Below the pieces are notes generated by a model, which worked only from the letters and a program-made list of their open reading frames with translations, ran no database searches and was not told where the DNA came from. Positions 32,290-41,264 of a DNA stretch of 64,000 nt are shown in pieces. The DNA is from Lachnospiraceae bacterium MD335 (GTDB taxonomy: Bacteria > Bacillota > Clostridia > Lachnospirales > Lachnospiraceae): contig KE159630.1 of NCBI GenBank assembly GCA_000403335.2, positions 363,714 to 427,713 of the forward strand, written 5' to 3'. Made by a program: the position numbers and the translations under genes. Each line of letters opens with the position of its first letter. The stretch's first letter is position 1.

Positions 32290-33378
32290 ATGTTACCTGG
32301 TGAGAATGTTTGTACGGGTTGTGGTGCATGTAAAAATATTTGTCCAGTGAATGCAATTAAGATGTGTACAAATTTTGAGGGTTTTTTATACCCTGGGATA
32401 CAGGATGAAAAGTGTATACACTGTAAGCGGTGTGAGCATGTATGCCCAATTAAAAAAAATATAGAAAATGATGAGTATGAGGAATATTTTGCAGTACAAG
32501 CCAAGACTGATGAAAAAGAAAGTACTTCGGGAGGTATATTTGCAATAATTGCAAAATATGTTCTTTCTCAAGGTGGAATTGTATTTGGTGCAGCATTTGA
32601 TAAAAATTATAAAGTTATTCATAAATATATCGCCAAGGAAGAGCAACTATATCAACTGCAAGGGTCAAAATATGTACAAAGTGAAATCAAATATACATTT
32701 AGGCAGGCAAAGAATTTTTTGGATAAAGGGAAAATGGTTTTGTTTTCCGGAACGCCTTGTCAAATAGCCGGATTAAGAAAGTATTTATCAGTAACCTATG
32801 AAAACTTAATTTGTGTTGACCTAATTTGTCATGGAGTGCCTGCACCTAAAATATGGAAAATGTACTTAAGGACTTTTCATAAAAACAAAAATATTAAAAG
32901 TATCAGATTCAGAGATAATAAATACATGAAAGAAAAGGTTTTCAGTATTCAGTATGGTGATTCAAAACGGTACGTAAAAGAGTATCCCAATGATCCATAT
33001 ATATGGGGATTTTGTTATGACTTGTTTTTAAGAAAGTCTTGTTATAATTGCATGTTTAAAGGTGTGGTAAGCTATTCGGATCTTACGTTGGGCGATGCGT
33101 GGGGAGCTGAAAATTATGCAAAATCTCTATATCGCAGAAAAAAAAGAACTTCTGTTGTTATATTACGTGGGGAAAAAGGAGTACAGATTTTTGATCAAAT
33201 TTCAAATAATATAGAATATCAGAAGGTTGATAAAAGTCAAGTGATAAAATATAATCCTTGCATCGTAAGTTCGGTTTCTTGCAATAAGGAACGGGAAAAT
33301 TTTTTTGAGGAGTTAAAAAAGCATTGTTTTCGATATGTTTTAAAAAAATACTATTATAAAGGAGTTATAAATAAATAG
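32290..33378 (+). CDS. Ferredoxin / F420 hydrogenase beta-subunit-like protein (362 aa)
   Basis: Two 4Fe-4S motifs at the N-terminus (CTGCGACKNICP and CIHCKRCEHVCP) are followed by the FrhB/FdhB-type domain with ESTSGGIFAIIAKYVL, FSGTPCQIAGLRKY and LICHGVPAPKIWKMY. In polysaccharide loci such proteins sit next to pyruvyl transferases; their reaction there is not established. ATG 32290 has GGGTGG upstream; ATG 32266 overlaps the previous gene. Confidence 0.8.
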   Translation: MLPGENVCTGCGACKNICPVNAIKMCTNFEGFLYPGIQDEKCIHCKRCEHVCPIKKNIENDEYEEYFAVQAKTDEKESTSGGIFAIIAKYVLSQGGIVFGAAFDKNYKVIHKYIAKEEQLYQLQGSKYVQSEIKYTFRQAKNFLDKGKMVLFSGTPCQIAGLRKYLSVTYENLICVDLICHGVPAPKIWKMYLRTFHKNKNIKSIRFRDNKYMKEKVFSIQYGDSKRYVKEYPNDPYIWGFCYDLFLRKSCYNCMFKGVVSYSDLTLGDAWGAENYAKSLYRRKKRTSVVILRGEKGVQIFDQISNNIEYQKVDKSQVIKYNPCIVSSVSCNKERENFFEELKKHCFRYVLKKYYYKGVINK

Positions 33379-33383
33379 TTAGA

Positions 33384-34910
33384 ATGAGAAGTTTAAATAA
33401 ATTTTTACAACTTAATAAAGAAGGGATTAATACATTTGAAACGGATGCACAGGGGTGCATATATATTCCGGAGGAAATAACTGTAGAGAATATCTTTTCA
33501 GATATTGTGAGATATATTACCGCAAAAGCAATTTCTGATAAAGCAAAAATTAGAGTTGTGAGATTAGTCAATGGAGATGACAGTAAAGAAAAACGGAAAA
33601 TATCAGATTCATTCGGATTTAATACAATAAATGTAAGAATAAAAGGTATAAGGGGAATACTTAATCAAATAAAAGCCTGTGTTAAAACAACGTTGTTATT
33701 CTTTGGTTGTAAAACTGGAGAAGCGTTATTGCAGTATAGAATCGGAAAAATTCCAATTGGACAATATATTTATGACAAAATAATAAGGGAGCAGGAAAGA
33801 AATACAATTGATACGATAAGTATTTTGCAAGATTTTAAAAATATTTATGAAGGAATATATTTATATTATAATTTAAAAAATATTTATCGGGATCAAGCGC
33901 CCAAATTTATTATAATGAATGAAATGGCGTATTTTTTAAATATTTATAGGGTATTGGGTCAGCAAAAAGGGGCTAAAGTTATTCGGGCATCTGTGCTGCT
34001 AAGGCAGGAAGATAGTAATGACATGTATGGTTTTATACATGAATCTTATAGATATATGGCGACCGGCAAGTTAAATGTAGCTAATCAGATGGATTATAAT
34101 ACCTATGTTTTGGAGTATTTTAAAAGGTACTTGCAAGGGGAAAGTGAATTATCATGGATAAAAAGTATTGTGGCTGATCAAAAGAAAACGGAATTCAATG
34201 AAGCGATTAATAGTATGCAGCTTGATGCGCATAAGAAAACTGTTTTTATTATGGCGCATTCTTTGTCAGATGCTCCGCATTCCAGCTCTAAAATGCTTTT
34301 TAGAGATTACTATACAGCTTTGAGAGAAACAATTAAAATAGCATCACGGATTGATAATGTTAATTGGGTTTTAAAAGTGCATCCGTCATATAAAAGTTAT
34401 TTGGGAACAAATGGAAGAGAGCTTATAGATTGTTATGGCAAAAAAAATATAGTTCTTTTTGATGAACGATATAGTAACGAAATTGTATTCAAATTAGCAG
34501 ATGCTATTATAACGGTTCAAGGTACGATAGGTATAGAGGCTAGTTCATTAGGAATACCAGTTGTTGTGACTGGAAAAGCATGGTATACAGGATTTGGATT
34601 TACAATTAATGCATTTTCTATGGAGCGATATGAAAAGATTTTGAGTGGACTCTATAAAGTGAAAAGGTTATCAAATGAAAAAAGAGATATAGCAAGAAAA
34701 GTCTTTTGTGCTTATTTGTTAGGGTACAGTGAAAGTAAAATTGATAAAGATAAATTGGGGAAAACTATTTTTGATATTATTTCAGATAAAAGTATAAAAA
34801 ATAAAAATGAAACCACTTTGCAAAAGTTGTGTGAATATATGGAGAGCAAAAGTATAGAAAATAGTTACATATATCAAAGAAGTTTGGATTTCGTAAAAAA
34901 GAATAATTAG
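33384..34910 (+). CDS. Capsule-polysaccharide-transferase-like protein (508 aa)
   Basis: The C-terminal part contains NWVLKVHPSYKSYLG and then LADAIITVQGTIGIEASSLG followed by IPVVVTG, the pattern of capsule synthesis (KpsS/LipB-like) and CDP-glycerol transferase folds. The N-terminal ~180 residues are unfamiliar. Very AT-rich. ATG 33384 has no good ribosome site; it lies 5 nt after the previous stop and may be translated by coupling. Probably a cytosolic transferase acting on a lipid-linked glycan. Confidence 0.55.
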   Translation: MRSLNKFLQLNKEGINTFETDAQGCIYIPEEITVENIFSDIVRYITAKAISDKAKIRVVRLVNGDDSKEKRKISDSFGFNTINVRIKGIRGILNQIKACVKTTLLFFGCKTGEALLQYRIGKIPIGQYIYDKIIREQERNTIDTISILQDFKNIYEGIYLYYNLKNIYRDQAPKFIIMNEMAYFLNIYRVLGQQKGAKVIRASVLLRQEDSNDMYGFIHESYRYMATGKLNVANQMDYNTYVLEYFKRYLQGESELSWIKSIVADQKKTEFNEAINSMQLDAHKKTVFIMAHSLSDAPHSSSKMLFRDYYTALRETIKIASRIDNVNWVLKVHPSYKSYLGTNGRELIDCYGKKNIVLFDERYSNEIVFKLADAIITVQGTIGIEASSLGIPVVVTGKAWYTGFGFTINAFSMERYEKILSGLYKVKRLSNEKRDIARKVFCAYLLGYSESKIDKDKLGKTIFDIISDKSIKNKNETTLQKLCEYMESKSIENSYIYQRSLDFVKKNN

Positions 34911-34958
34911 ATTAATAAATAAGGCATCCGTGTGATATGGAAAGGAATAAAGTTAGCA

Positions 34959-36590
34959 ATGAATGTAAGAAATGTAATGTATATTTTTAATGACGTAATA
35001 TTAGGGGGAGCAGGACATTCATTAATTGATACTATTACTAAAATCAAAGATTGTGTGAATCCGATCATTGTAATACGTGATGATGCAGAGGTAGAAGATC
35101 AGTTTATGGCGTTAAATATACAATATTATAAATTACATTTTACTACGGATTTTGTTGAAATAGGAAACAGAAATAAAAACATGGAAAAACAAAATTTTAT
35201 TTCGGACTATGAAGCAGCTGTTCAGTTGCTTCAGATAATAGAAGAGGAAAAAGTGCAGTTAATACATATCAATTCTAGTGTGAGCAACATCGGAGCTATG
35301 GCAGCATTGATGGCACATATACCATATGTTTGGCACATCCGGGAATTGATGGAAGAACAATTTGGATGCGAATTTCTGAATGAAGAGTTAAAATGCAATT
35401 TATATGCGCGTGCATATAAATTGATATCAATATCTGATTACGTTAAACAGAAGTATTTAGAGAGGTATCATATACATACCTTGAGAATATATGATGGCTT
35501 AAGTGTTGAAAAATATAAATTAAAAGTAACTAAGGATACGGATTATCAAAATGTATTTTTAGTTGTGGCAATGATATCTCACGAAAAAGGACAATGGGAT
35601 GCGATTTGTGCTACAGAAATTTTGATAAAAGCGGGGTATTCAGATGTTCAGCTGATAGTTGTCGGCGATGGCAATGACGGTTATATATGGGCATTAAAAA
35701 AATATATATCAATGAAAAAACTTGATAGAAATATTTTTATCCTGCCTTATCAGAATGATTTGTCAAAGCTGAATAAGAAAGCATCTTATGCAATAACTTG
35801 TTCTCAAAACGAAGCGCTTGGAAGGGTAACAATAGAAGCCATGCTTGCAGGTAATGTAGTAATAGGGGCTAGAAGCGGTGGGACAGTTGAAATTATTGGC
35901 GAAAATGAAGAACGAGGATTTTTGTATGAACTGCATAATAGTAAAGACCTTGCAAATACAATGATAAGAGCGATGAACTGCCCTAAAGAAATTAAAAATC
36001 AAATGATAGAAAGCGCTCAGATATATGCAGAAAAAGCTTTTGATGCAATGAGGTATTGTAAGACATTAATAGAGGTATATAATGAGGCAATATCGTCTTT
36101 TGAGGCAGATAATAAGGATGTTTTTTTGAATGAACTGAAAAAATACTATATTGAATTAAAAAATGAAAAATTGTGCGAAAAACAAAGTGCTATTAATACT
36201 CAATATTTAAAATTGGAGACGGCGTTTTCTCTAGCCATAAAATGGTTGGAAATTAAACAGAAAGGTTATAATCTTAGTGAATATTTTAGAAAAAATGATA
36301 TTCAAACGATAGCAATTTATGGCATGTCGTATTTGGGATGTAGATTATATGACGAATTGGAAAATGGGGATATTGAAGTTAGATACCTTTTGGATAGAAA
36401 ACCGAATAAGATGGATTCAATACTTGAGTTTGGTTCTTTGGATGGAGAAAAATTATTGATTGATGCGATTGTGGTTACAGTGGCTTTAACAGAAAAGCAA
36501 GTAATTAATGAAATAAAGCAAAAAGGTTATCAAAAGGTGGTCGGATTAAGTGAAGTCTTAGATAGTTTTATGATACCGCCATATAATTAA
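34959..36590 (+). CDS. GT4 glycosyltransferase fused to Rossmann-like module (543 aa)
   Basis: Residues about 1-370 are a GT-B glycosyltransferase: GGAGHSLIDT at the acceptor side, FLVVAMISHEKGQWDAICA, and the donor-site motif NEALGRVTIEAMLAGNVVIG with RSGGTVEII. The last ~110 residues are a separate module (IQTIAIYGMSYLGCRLYDEL ... DAIVVTVALTEKQV) also found in seven other proteins of the locus. ATG 34959 follows GGAAAGGAA; a GTG at 34932 is possible. Transfers an unknown sugar. Confidence 0.8.
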   Translation: MNVRNVMYIFNDVILGGAGHSLIDTITKIKDCVNPIIVIRDDAEVEDQFMALNIQYYKLHFTTDFVEIGNRNKNMEKQNFISDYEAAVQLLQIIEEEKVQLIHINSSVSNIGAMAALMAHIPYVWHIRELMEEQFGCEFLNEELKCNLYARAYKLISISDYVKQKYLERYHIHTLRIYDGLSVEKYKLKVTKDTDYQNVFLVVAMISHEKGQWDAICATEILIKAGYSDVQLIVVGDGNDGYIWALKKYISMKKLDRNIFILPYQNDLSKLNKKASYAITCSQNEALGRVTIEAMLAGNVVIGARSGGTVEIIGENEERGFLYELHNSKDLANTMIRAMNCPKEIKNQMIESAQIYAEKAFDAMRYCKTLIEVYNEAISSFEADNKDVFLNELKKYYIELKNEKLCEKQSAINTQYLKLETAFSLAIKWLEIKQKGYNLSEYFRKNDIQTIAIYGMSYLGCRLYDELENGDIEVRYLLDRKPNKMDSILEFGSLDGEKLLIDAIVVTVALTEKQVINEIKQKGYQKVVGLSEVLDSFMIPPYN

Positions 36591-36662
36591 TCGGCTGACA
36601 GATTTACATGGTATATTTTGCTTGTGTCTAAATCCACAGGCAGTACAAGAAAGGAAGATCTT

Positions 36663-37139
36663 ATGAAAAAAAGTATTATATCGATATTATCAGCATTTAC
36701 AGGAGCAGCGATTGGAGCAGGTGTAGTTAAAAAGACTATAGGGGAGACTGTTAACGAATCGAAAGCTATGTCGAACAAACACTTAGCGCTTTTTTTGCTG
36801 ATGAACCAGTGGGTAAAAGTAAAGCAGGAACGTAAGAATGTTGCTGATTACCTGAAAAAGGAAGGGTATAATAAAATTGCTGTATATGGGATGAGTTATG
36901 TAGGAGAAACATTATTAAATGAATTGAAAAATACCGAGGTTGATGTGGCTTATGGTATTGATAAAAATGCAGCGAGAATTTATTCGGATGTGGATGTATA
37001 TTCTGTGGAAGATGATCTAAAGCAAGTAGATGCAGTGATTGTGACAGCGATTACTTTTTATGATGAAGTAGTGAAAGTATTGCAGAAAAAACTAGATTGT
37101 CCGATTATGTCTATAGAAGATATTCTATATGAAATTTAG
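36663..37139 (+). CDS. Stand-alone Rossmann-like module with hydrophobic N-terminus (158 aa)
   Basis: Residues about 65-158 (NKIAVYGMSYVGETLLNELK ... VDAVIVTAITFYDEV) equal the C-terminal module of the neighbouring GT4, PIG-L and WbsX-like proteins. The N-terminus SIISILSAFTGAAIGAGVVK is hydrophobic and glycine-rich, perhaps membrane-associated. ATG 36663 has AAGGAAG 5 nt upstream. The fold suggests a nucleotide or cofactor pocket; no catalytic motif is seen. Confidence 0.65.
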   Translation: MKKSIISILSAFTGAAIGAGVVKKTIGETVNESKAMSNKHLALFLLMNQWVKVKQERKNVADYLKKEGYNKIAVYGMSYVGETLLNELKNTEVDVAYGIDKNAARIYSDVDVYSVEDDLKQVDAVIVTAITFYDEVVKVLQKKLDCPIMSIEDILYEI

Positions 37140-37210
37140 CAGTGACACACTAAGTTTGCAAAATGCTTCATTTGGGGAAATCGTTAAATGTAGAAAGCAG
37201 AGTGATTATA

Positions 37211-38056
37211 ATGGTAGTTGTTCGGATATGGGAGGGGCTTGGAAATCAATTATTTCAATATGCATATGCAAGAGCCTTATCTTTAAGAACTAAGGATAGG
37301 GTTTATTTGGATATATCAGAATATGAAATGAGTCCCAAACCTGTTCGGAAATATGAACTATGTCATTTTAAAATTAAGCAACCGGTAATTAATTGTGGAA
37401 GGATATTTCCATTTGTTAATAAAGACAGTTTCTATACAAAAAATAATCAATACTTAAGGTATTTTCCGGCAGGACTGATAAAGGAAGAAGATTGCTATTT
37501 TAAGAGAGATTTTTGTGAACTGAAGGGATTATTGTATTTAAAAGGATGGTTTCAAAGCGAAAAATATTTTAAAGAGTTTGAATCACATATAAGAGAGGAA
37601 ATATATCCTAGAAATAAAATTAAGATAACACGGGGGCTTAGAAAAATTTTAAATAGTGATAATACAGTATCGGTACATATTCGGAGGGGAGACTTTGGAA
37701 AGGATCACAATATTTTGCCAATTGAATATTATGAAAATTCGAAGCGGGTTATTCTTGAACGAGTAGATAACCCATATTTCATAATTTTTTCGGATGATAT
37801 TTTGTGGGTAAAGGAAAACATGAATTTTGGATTAAATTGTTTTTACATGGACAAAGAGTATTCTTATAAAGATTATGAAGAACTAATGATTATGAGTCGA
37901 TGTAAACATAATATTATAGCAAACAGCACTTTTAGCTGGTGGGGAGCATGGCTTAATCCCAGTAAAGACAAGATAGTTATAGCGCCTAAGAAATGGTTTT
38001 TGTACAATCCCAAAAAAGATTTTGATATTGTTCCTAATGACTGGATAAGGGTATAA
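37211..38056 (+). CDS. GT11 alpha-1,2-fucosyltransferase-like (281 aa)
   Basis: The start VVRIWEGLGNQLFQYAYARA and the donor-binding motif VSVHIRRGDFG are diagnostic of GT11. NSTFSWWGAWLN near the end is the third conserved motif. These enzymes transfer fucose from GDP-fucose to galactose-type acceptors. No GDP-fucose synthesis genes are in the window. ATG 37211 is chosen because the GT11 fold begins there; its ribosome site is weak. Confidence 0.88.
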   Translation: MVVVRIWEGLGNQLFQYAYARALSLRTKDRVYLDISEYEMSPKPVRKYELCHFKIKQPVINCGRIFPFVNKDSFYTKNNQYLRYFPAGLIKEEDCYFKRDFCELKGLLYLKGWFQSEKYFKEFESHIREEIYPRNKIKITRGLRKILNSDNTVSVHIRRGDFGKDHNILPIEYYENSKRVILERVDNPYFIIFSDDILWVKENMNFGLNCFYMDKEYSYKDYEELMIMSRCKHNIIANSTFSWWGAWLNPSKDKIVIAPKKWFLYNPKKDFDIVPNDWIRV

Positions 38057-38108
38057 AACTGATACATAGATGAAATGATGATTTAAAAGAGCAACAAAGG
38101 GAAAAGAA

Positions 38109-39107
38109 ATGCAGAATATACCAATAGATTTAATTATTCCTTGGGTTGATGGAAATGATCCGGCATGGCGGATCGAAAAAAGTAAATATGACAAAACCAA
38201 TGCAGTTTCAGATGTTCGTTATGAATCATGGGATAATCTTCAATATGTTTTCCGTGGTATTGAAAAGTATATGCCTTGGGTTCATAAAATATTCTTCATC
38301 ACATGGGGACATTTACCGGACTGGCTCAATACTGATTATGAAAAACTAAGGGTAGTAAAACATAGCGATTATATTCCGAGCCAATACCTGCCTACTTTTA
38401 ATTCTAATGTTATTGAAATGAATTATTTCCGCATCGAAGATTTAAGCGAAAATTATATTCTTTTCAATGATGATTTGTTTCCGATTCAGCCGATTCCCCA
38501 AGAATATTATTTTCGGAATAATCTTCCCTGTGAGGAGGCGGTTGAAACACATTTCGTATTAGAAGGCGATACGGAGCCGGAGCGGCAGATGATTTATGCC
38601 TGCGTCAATAATATGGTTATTATCAACCGGAATTTTGATAAGCAAAGAGTAGTGAATGAAAATAGGGAAAAGTGGTTTTCTCCGGTATATGGAAACCGCC
38701 TGCAGCAAAACATCAATTTGCAGTTTTGGCATCATTTTGAATCCTTTGTGTATCCGCATGAAGCGATGCCGATGAAGAAATCCGTATTAAAAGAGATATG
38801 GGAAAAAGAACCGCAAATGCTGGATATTGCATCTCAAAATAAATTTCGTGCACATTCTGACGTAACGCAGCGGTTGATTACGATGTGGCAGATTTGTTCG
38901 GGAAACTTTATTCCGCATAAGTATGAAGGCAGGATGTTTATAATAGATCAGTATAATTATATGGATGCAGCAGAAGCAATTAGGAATCGTGCATATCCGA
39001 TTATTAGTTTAAACGAAAGAAGCACGGAAAAGTTTGACGAAATTAAAAATGCGATTAGAAAGGCACTAGATGAGGTTTTACCCGATAAATCTTTCTTTGA
39101 GTTATAA
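38109..39107 (+). CDS. Stealth-family sugar-phosphate transferase (332 aa)
   Basis: Conserved regions of Stealth proteins: CR1 IDLIIPWVDGNDPAWRIEKS, CR2 RYESWDNLQYVFRGIEKYMP followed by FNDDLFP, and CR3/CR4 AHSDVTQRLITMWQ. These proteins transfer hexose-1-phosphate (often GlcNAc-1-P) to make phosphodiester-linked capsule chains. ATG 38109 has AAGGGAAAAG upstream. Together with the CDP-polyol genes it points to a phosphate-containing glycan. Confidence 0.9.
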   Translation: MQNIPIDLIIPWVDGNDPAWRIEKSKYDKTNAVSDVRYESWDNLQYVFRGIEKYMPWVHKIFFITWGHLPDWLNTDYEKLRVVKHSDYIPSQYLPTFNSNVIEMNYFRIEDLSENYILFNDDLFPIQPIPQEYYFRNNLPCEEAVETHFVLEGDTEPERQMIYACVNNMVIINRNFDKQRVVNENREKWFSPVYGNRLQQNINLQFWHHFESFVYPHEAMPMKKSVLKEIWEKEPQMLDIASQNKFRAHSDVTQRLITMWQICSGNFIPHKYEGRMFIIDQYNYMDAAEAIRNRAYPIISLNERSTEKFDEIKNAIRKALDEVLPDKSFFEL

Positions 39108-39119
39108 AGGAGTAATATT

Positions 39120-40172
39120 TTGCAGATATTGGAAATTTTCCCGAGAGATAAAATTTTAATAATTGCCCCACATCCTGATGATGAGTGCATCGGTCCAGGG
39201 GGCATACTCTGCCTTTATCCAAGTCAATGTAGTGTTTTGGTGATTTCTGATGGCAGGGAAGGGATAGGGGATATACTTCCTGAAATCGGAAAAGAAATTA
39301 GAAAGGCAGAATTTATTGAAGAAATGCGTCTCCTTGGGATTAGTGACTATCGGATGCTTGAGTATAAAGACGGTACATTATTACAGCATACAGATTGTCT
39401 GCAAGACATTGACTTATCAGTATACACTAAAATTTTTGTGACAGGAAACCATGACAATCATCCTGATCATACAGCAGCGTACATTAGTTTGTGCCAGGCA
39501 TTTCATAAACAGCAAATAAGGAATGTGGAAATTTATCTATATGAAATACATGCTCCGTTGCGTAATGCAACGCATCTGCTTGATATTACAAGTGTCATTG
39601 ATAAAAAACAACAATTGATAAGTTTTCATCAATCTCAAAATAAGAGGATGCCATATGACAGGTATGCGAGATGTATGGCAGAGTACAGAGCATTACAGAA
39701 CAGAATGCCGGAGCAATACATTGAGGTTTATACGCTTGCATCATTAGACGACAAGTCAGTTGGCGATGCAGCAGAATTGGAAAACAGATTACAGAAAAGT
39801 GATTTGTTTTATTTAGTTCTTACACGTTGGGTGGAATTTAAAATCAATGGGCATCATCTTGCTGAAATTCTTGCAGAGAAGGGATATTACAAAATTGCAG
39901 TATATGGCTATGCAGAATTAGGAAAATTGTTTTGCCAGGAACTTTTGTATACTAAGATAAATGTGATATATGTCTTGGATAAGAAGGTAAAGCAGATAAG
40001 GGAAAATAATCTACCGGTATATGTGCCCCAAAAAGGATTGCCTAAGGTAGATGCGGTGATTGTAACAGCTGTTTATTATTTTGATGATATAAAGGATGCA
40101 TTATCAGAAATGGGATTTGAAAATGTTATTTCCCTTAGGACACTCTTTGAAAATAATGATTTAGGAAGTTGA
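39120..40172 (+). CDS. PIG-L family deacetylase fused to Rossmann-like module (350 aa)
   Basis: The N-terminal domain has the zinc motif APHPDDECIGPGG and the second motif NHDNHPDHTA of GlcNAc deacetylases (PIG-L/LmbE). Residues about 235-350 carry the shared module (YKIAVYGYAELGKLFCQELL ... VDAVIVTAVYYFDD). Start is TTG 39120 with AAGGAG 9 nt upstream. Likely removes an acetyl group from an amino sugar of the polymer or its precursor. Confidence 0.85.
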   Translation: MQILEIFPRDKILIIAPHPDDECIGPGGILCLYPSQCSVLVISDGREGIGDILPEIGKEIRKAEFIEEMRLLGISDYRMLEYKDGTLLQHTDCLQDIDLSVYTKIFVTGNHDNHPDHTAAYISLCQAFHKQQIRNVEIYLYEIHAPLRNATHLLDITSVIDKKQQLISFHQSQNKRMPYDRYARCMAEYRALQNRMPEQYIEVYTLASLDDKSVGDAAELENRLQKSDLFYLVLTRWVEFKINGHHLAEILAEKGYYKIAVYGYAELGKLFCQELLYTKINVIYVLDKKVKQIRENNLPVYVPQKGLPKVDAVIVTAVYYFDDIKDALSEMGFENVISLRTLFENNDLGS

Positions 40173-40175
40173 AAA

Positions 40176-41264
40176 ATGAAAGATATTATTATATTTGGAA
40201 CTGGAAAATACTTTGAAAGTAAGAAGGAAACGTTAGAGCGAAAATATCATATTACTGCATTTTTAGATAATAAGATTGGAATCAATGAACATACAGGATA
40301 TCAGGGTACAGAGATACCCATGATGAATCCGGAAGCAGTCAATCAAGGGGATACAACAGAAATTTTTCTGATGTCTATTTCTTTTGTCAGTATGTGGAAG
40401 CAGCTTTGCAGTATTGGCGTGGATCCGCACCGCCTTGTATTTCCATATATGGAGGAGCCCTATTTTGAAAGCGAAGATGCGCTTTGTTGTTGTTTGGAAA
40501 AAATCATATTTTCTGAGGAGTATTTTGAATGCTTTTGCAGAGACGGAAGTATCATACGTATAACAGACGAGAAGGACTGGCGTGCATTCCTAAGGAAAGC
40601 ATACAGACAGAGATATCCGTTAATCCAGGCGGTTGCAGATATGGAAACAGAGCCTGTAAGCACGCGGTTTGGAACAGAAAGAGGAACACCGATAGACCGT
40701 TTTTACATCAATTGTTTTCTTCAAAAAAACGAAAAGTTTATACAAGGTGATGTTTTGGAAATAGAAGATAACATGTATACGAGACGGTTTGGAGGAATGA
40801 AAGTAAACAACTCAATTGTAATGGATGTAAGCAGTACAGGCAATGGCATTACATTCCAAGGCAATTTGGAAACGGGAGAAGGAATTAGAGATGGAATTGC
40901 GGACTGCTTTATTCTGACACAAACGCTCATGTATATTTTTGATTTGAAAAGTGCTGCGCATAATATTTGCCGTCTGCTGAAAAAAGACGGTAAGGCTTTC
41001 ATTACCTGCTCTGGTATTTCACAAAATTCAATGCGCTGTATGGATCATTATGGATGTTATTTTAACTTTAATCAGGATGCACTGATACGGATATTTGAAG
41101 ACGAAGAAGAACTTCGCATAATTGATAGTGGGAGCTATGGGAATGTTAAGACGGTTACGGCACACCTAAATGGGTTATGCTGTGAAGACTTAAAGGAATC
41201 AGATTTTGAAGCGAATGATAAATATTATCCGCTAATTGTATATGTAGTGGTGGAGAGACAATGA
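40176..41264 (+). CDS. Rossmann-like module fused to methyltransferase-like domain (362 aa)
   Basis: N-terminus DIIIFGTGKYFESKKETLER is the shared module. The second half (about 185-362) resembles a class I methyltransferase of Methyltransf_11 type, with a degraded first loop (VLEIEDNMYTRRFGG), ADCFILTQTLMYIFDLKSAA and LLKKDGKAFITCSG. Loss of the usual GxGxG makes SAM binding uncertain. Its stop overlaps the next start (ATGA). Confidence 0.6.
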   Translation: MKDIIIFGTGKYFESKKETLERKYHITAFLDNKIGINEHTGYQGTEIPMMNPEAVNQGDTTEIFLMSISFVSMWKQLCSIGVDPHRLVFPYMEEPYFESEDALCCCLEKIIFSEEYFECFCRDGSIIRITDEKDWRAFLRKAYRQRYPLIQAVADMETEPVSTRFGTERGTPIDRFYINCFLQKNEKFIQGDVLEIEDNMYTRRFGGMKVNNSIVMDVSSTGNGITFQGNLETGEGIRDGIADCFILTQTLMYIFDLKSAAHNICRLLKKDGKAFITCSGISQNSMRCMDHYGCYFNFNQDALIRIFEDEEELRIIDSGSYGNVKTVTAHLNGLCCEDLKESDFEANDKYYPLIVYVVVERQ

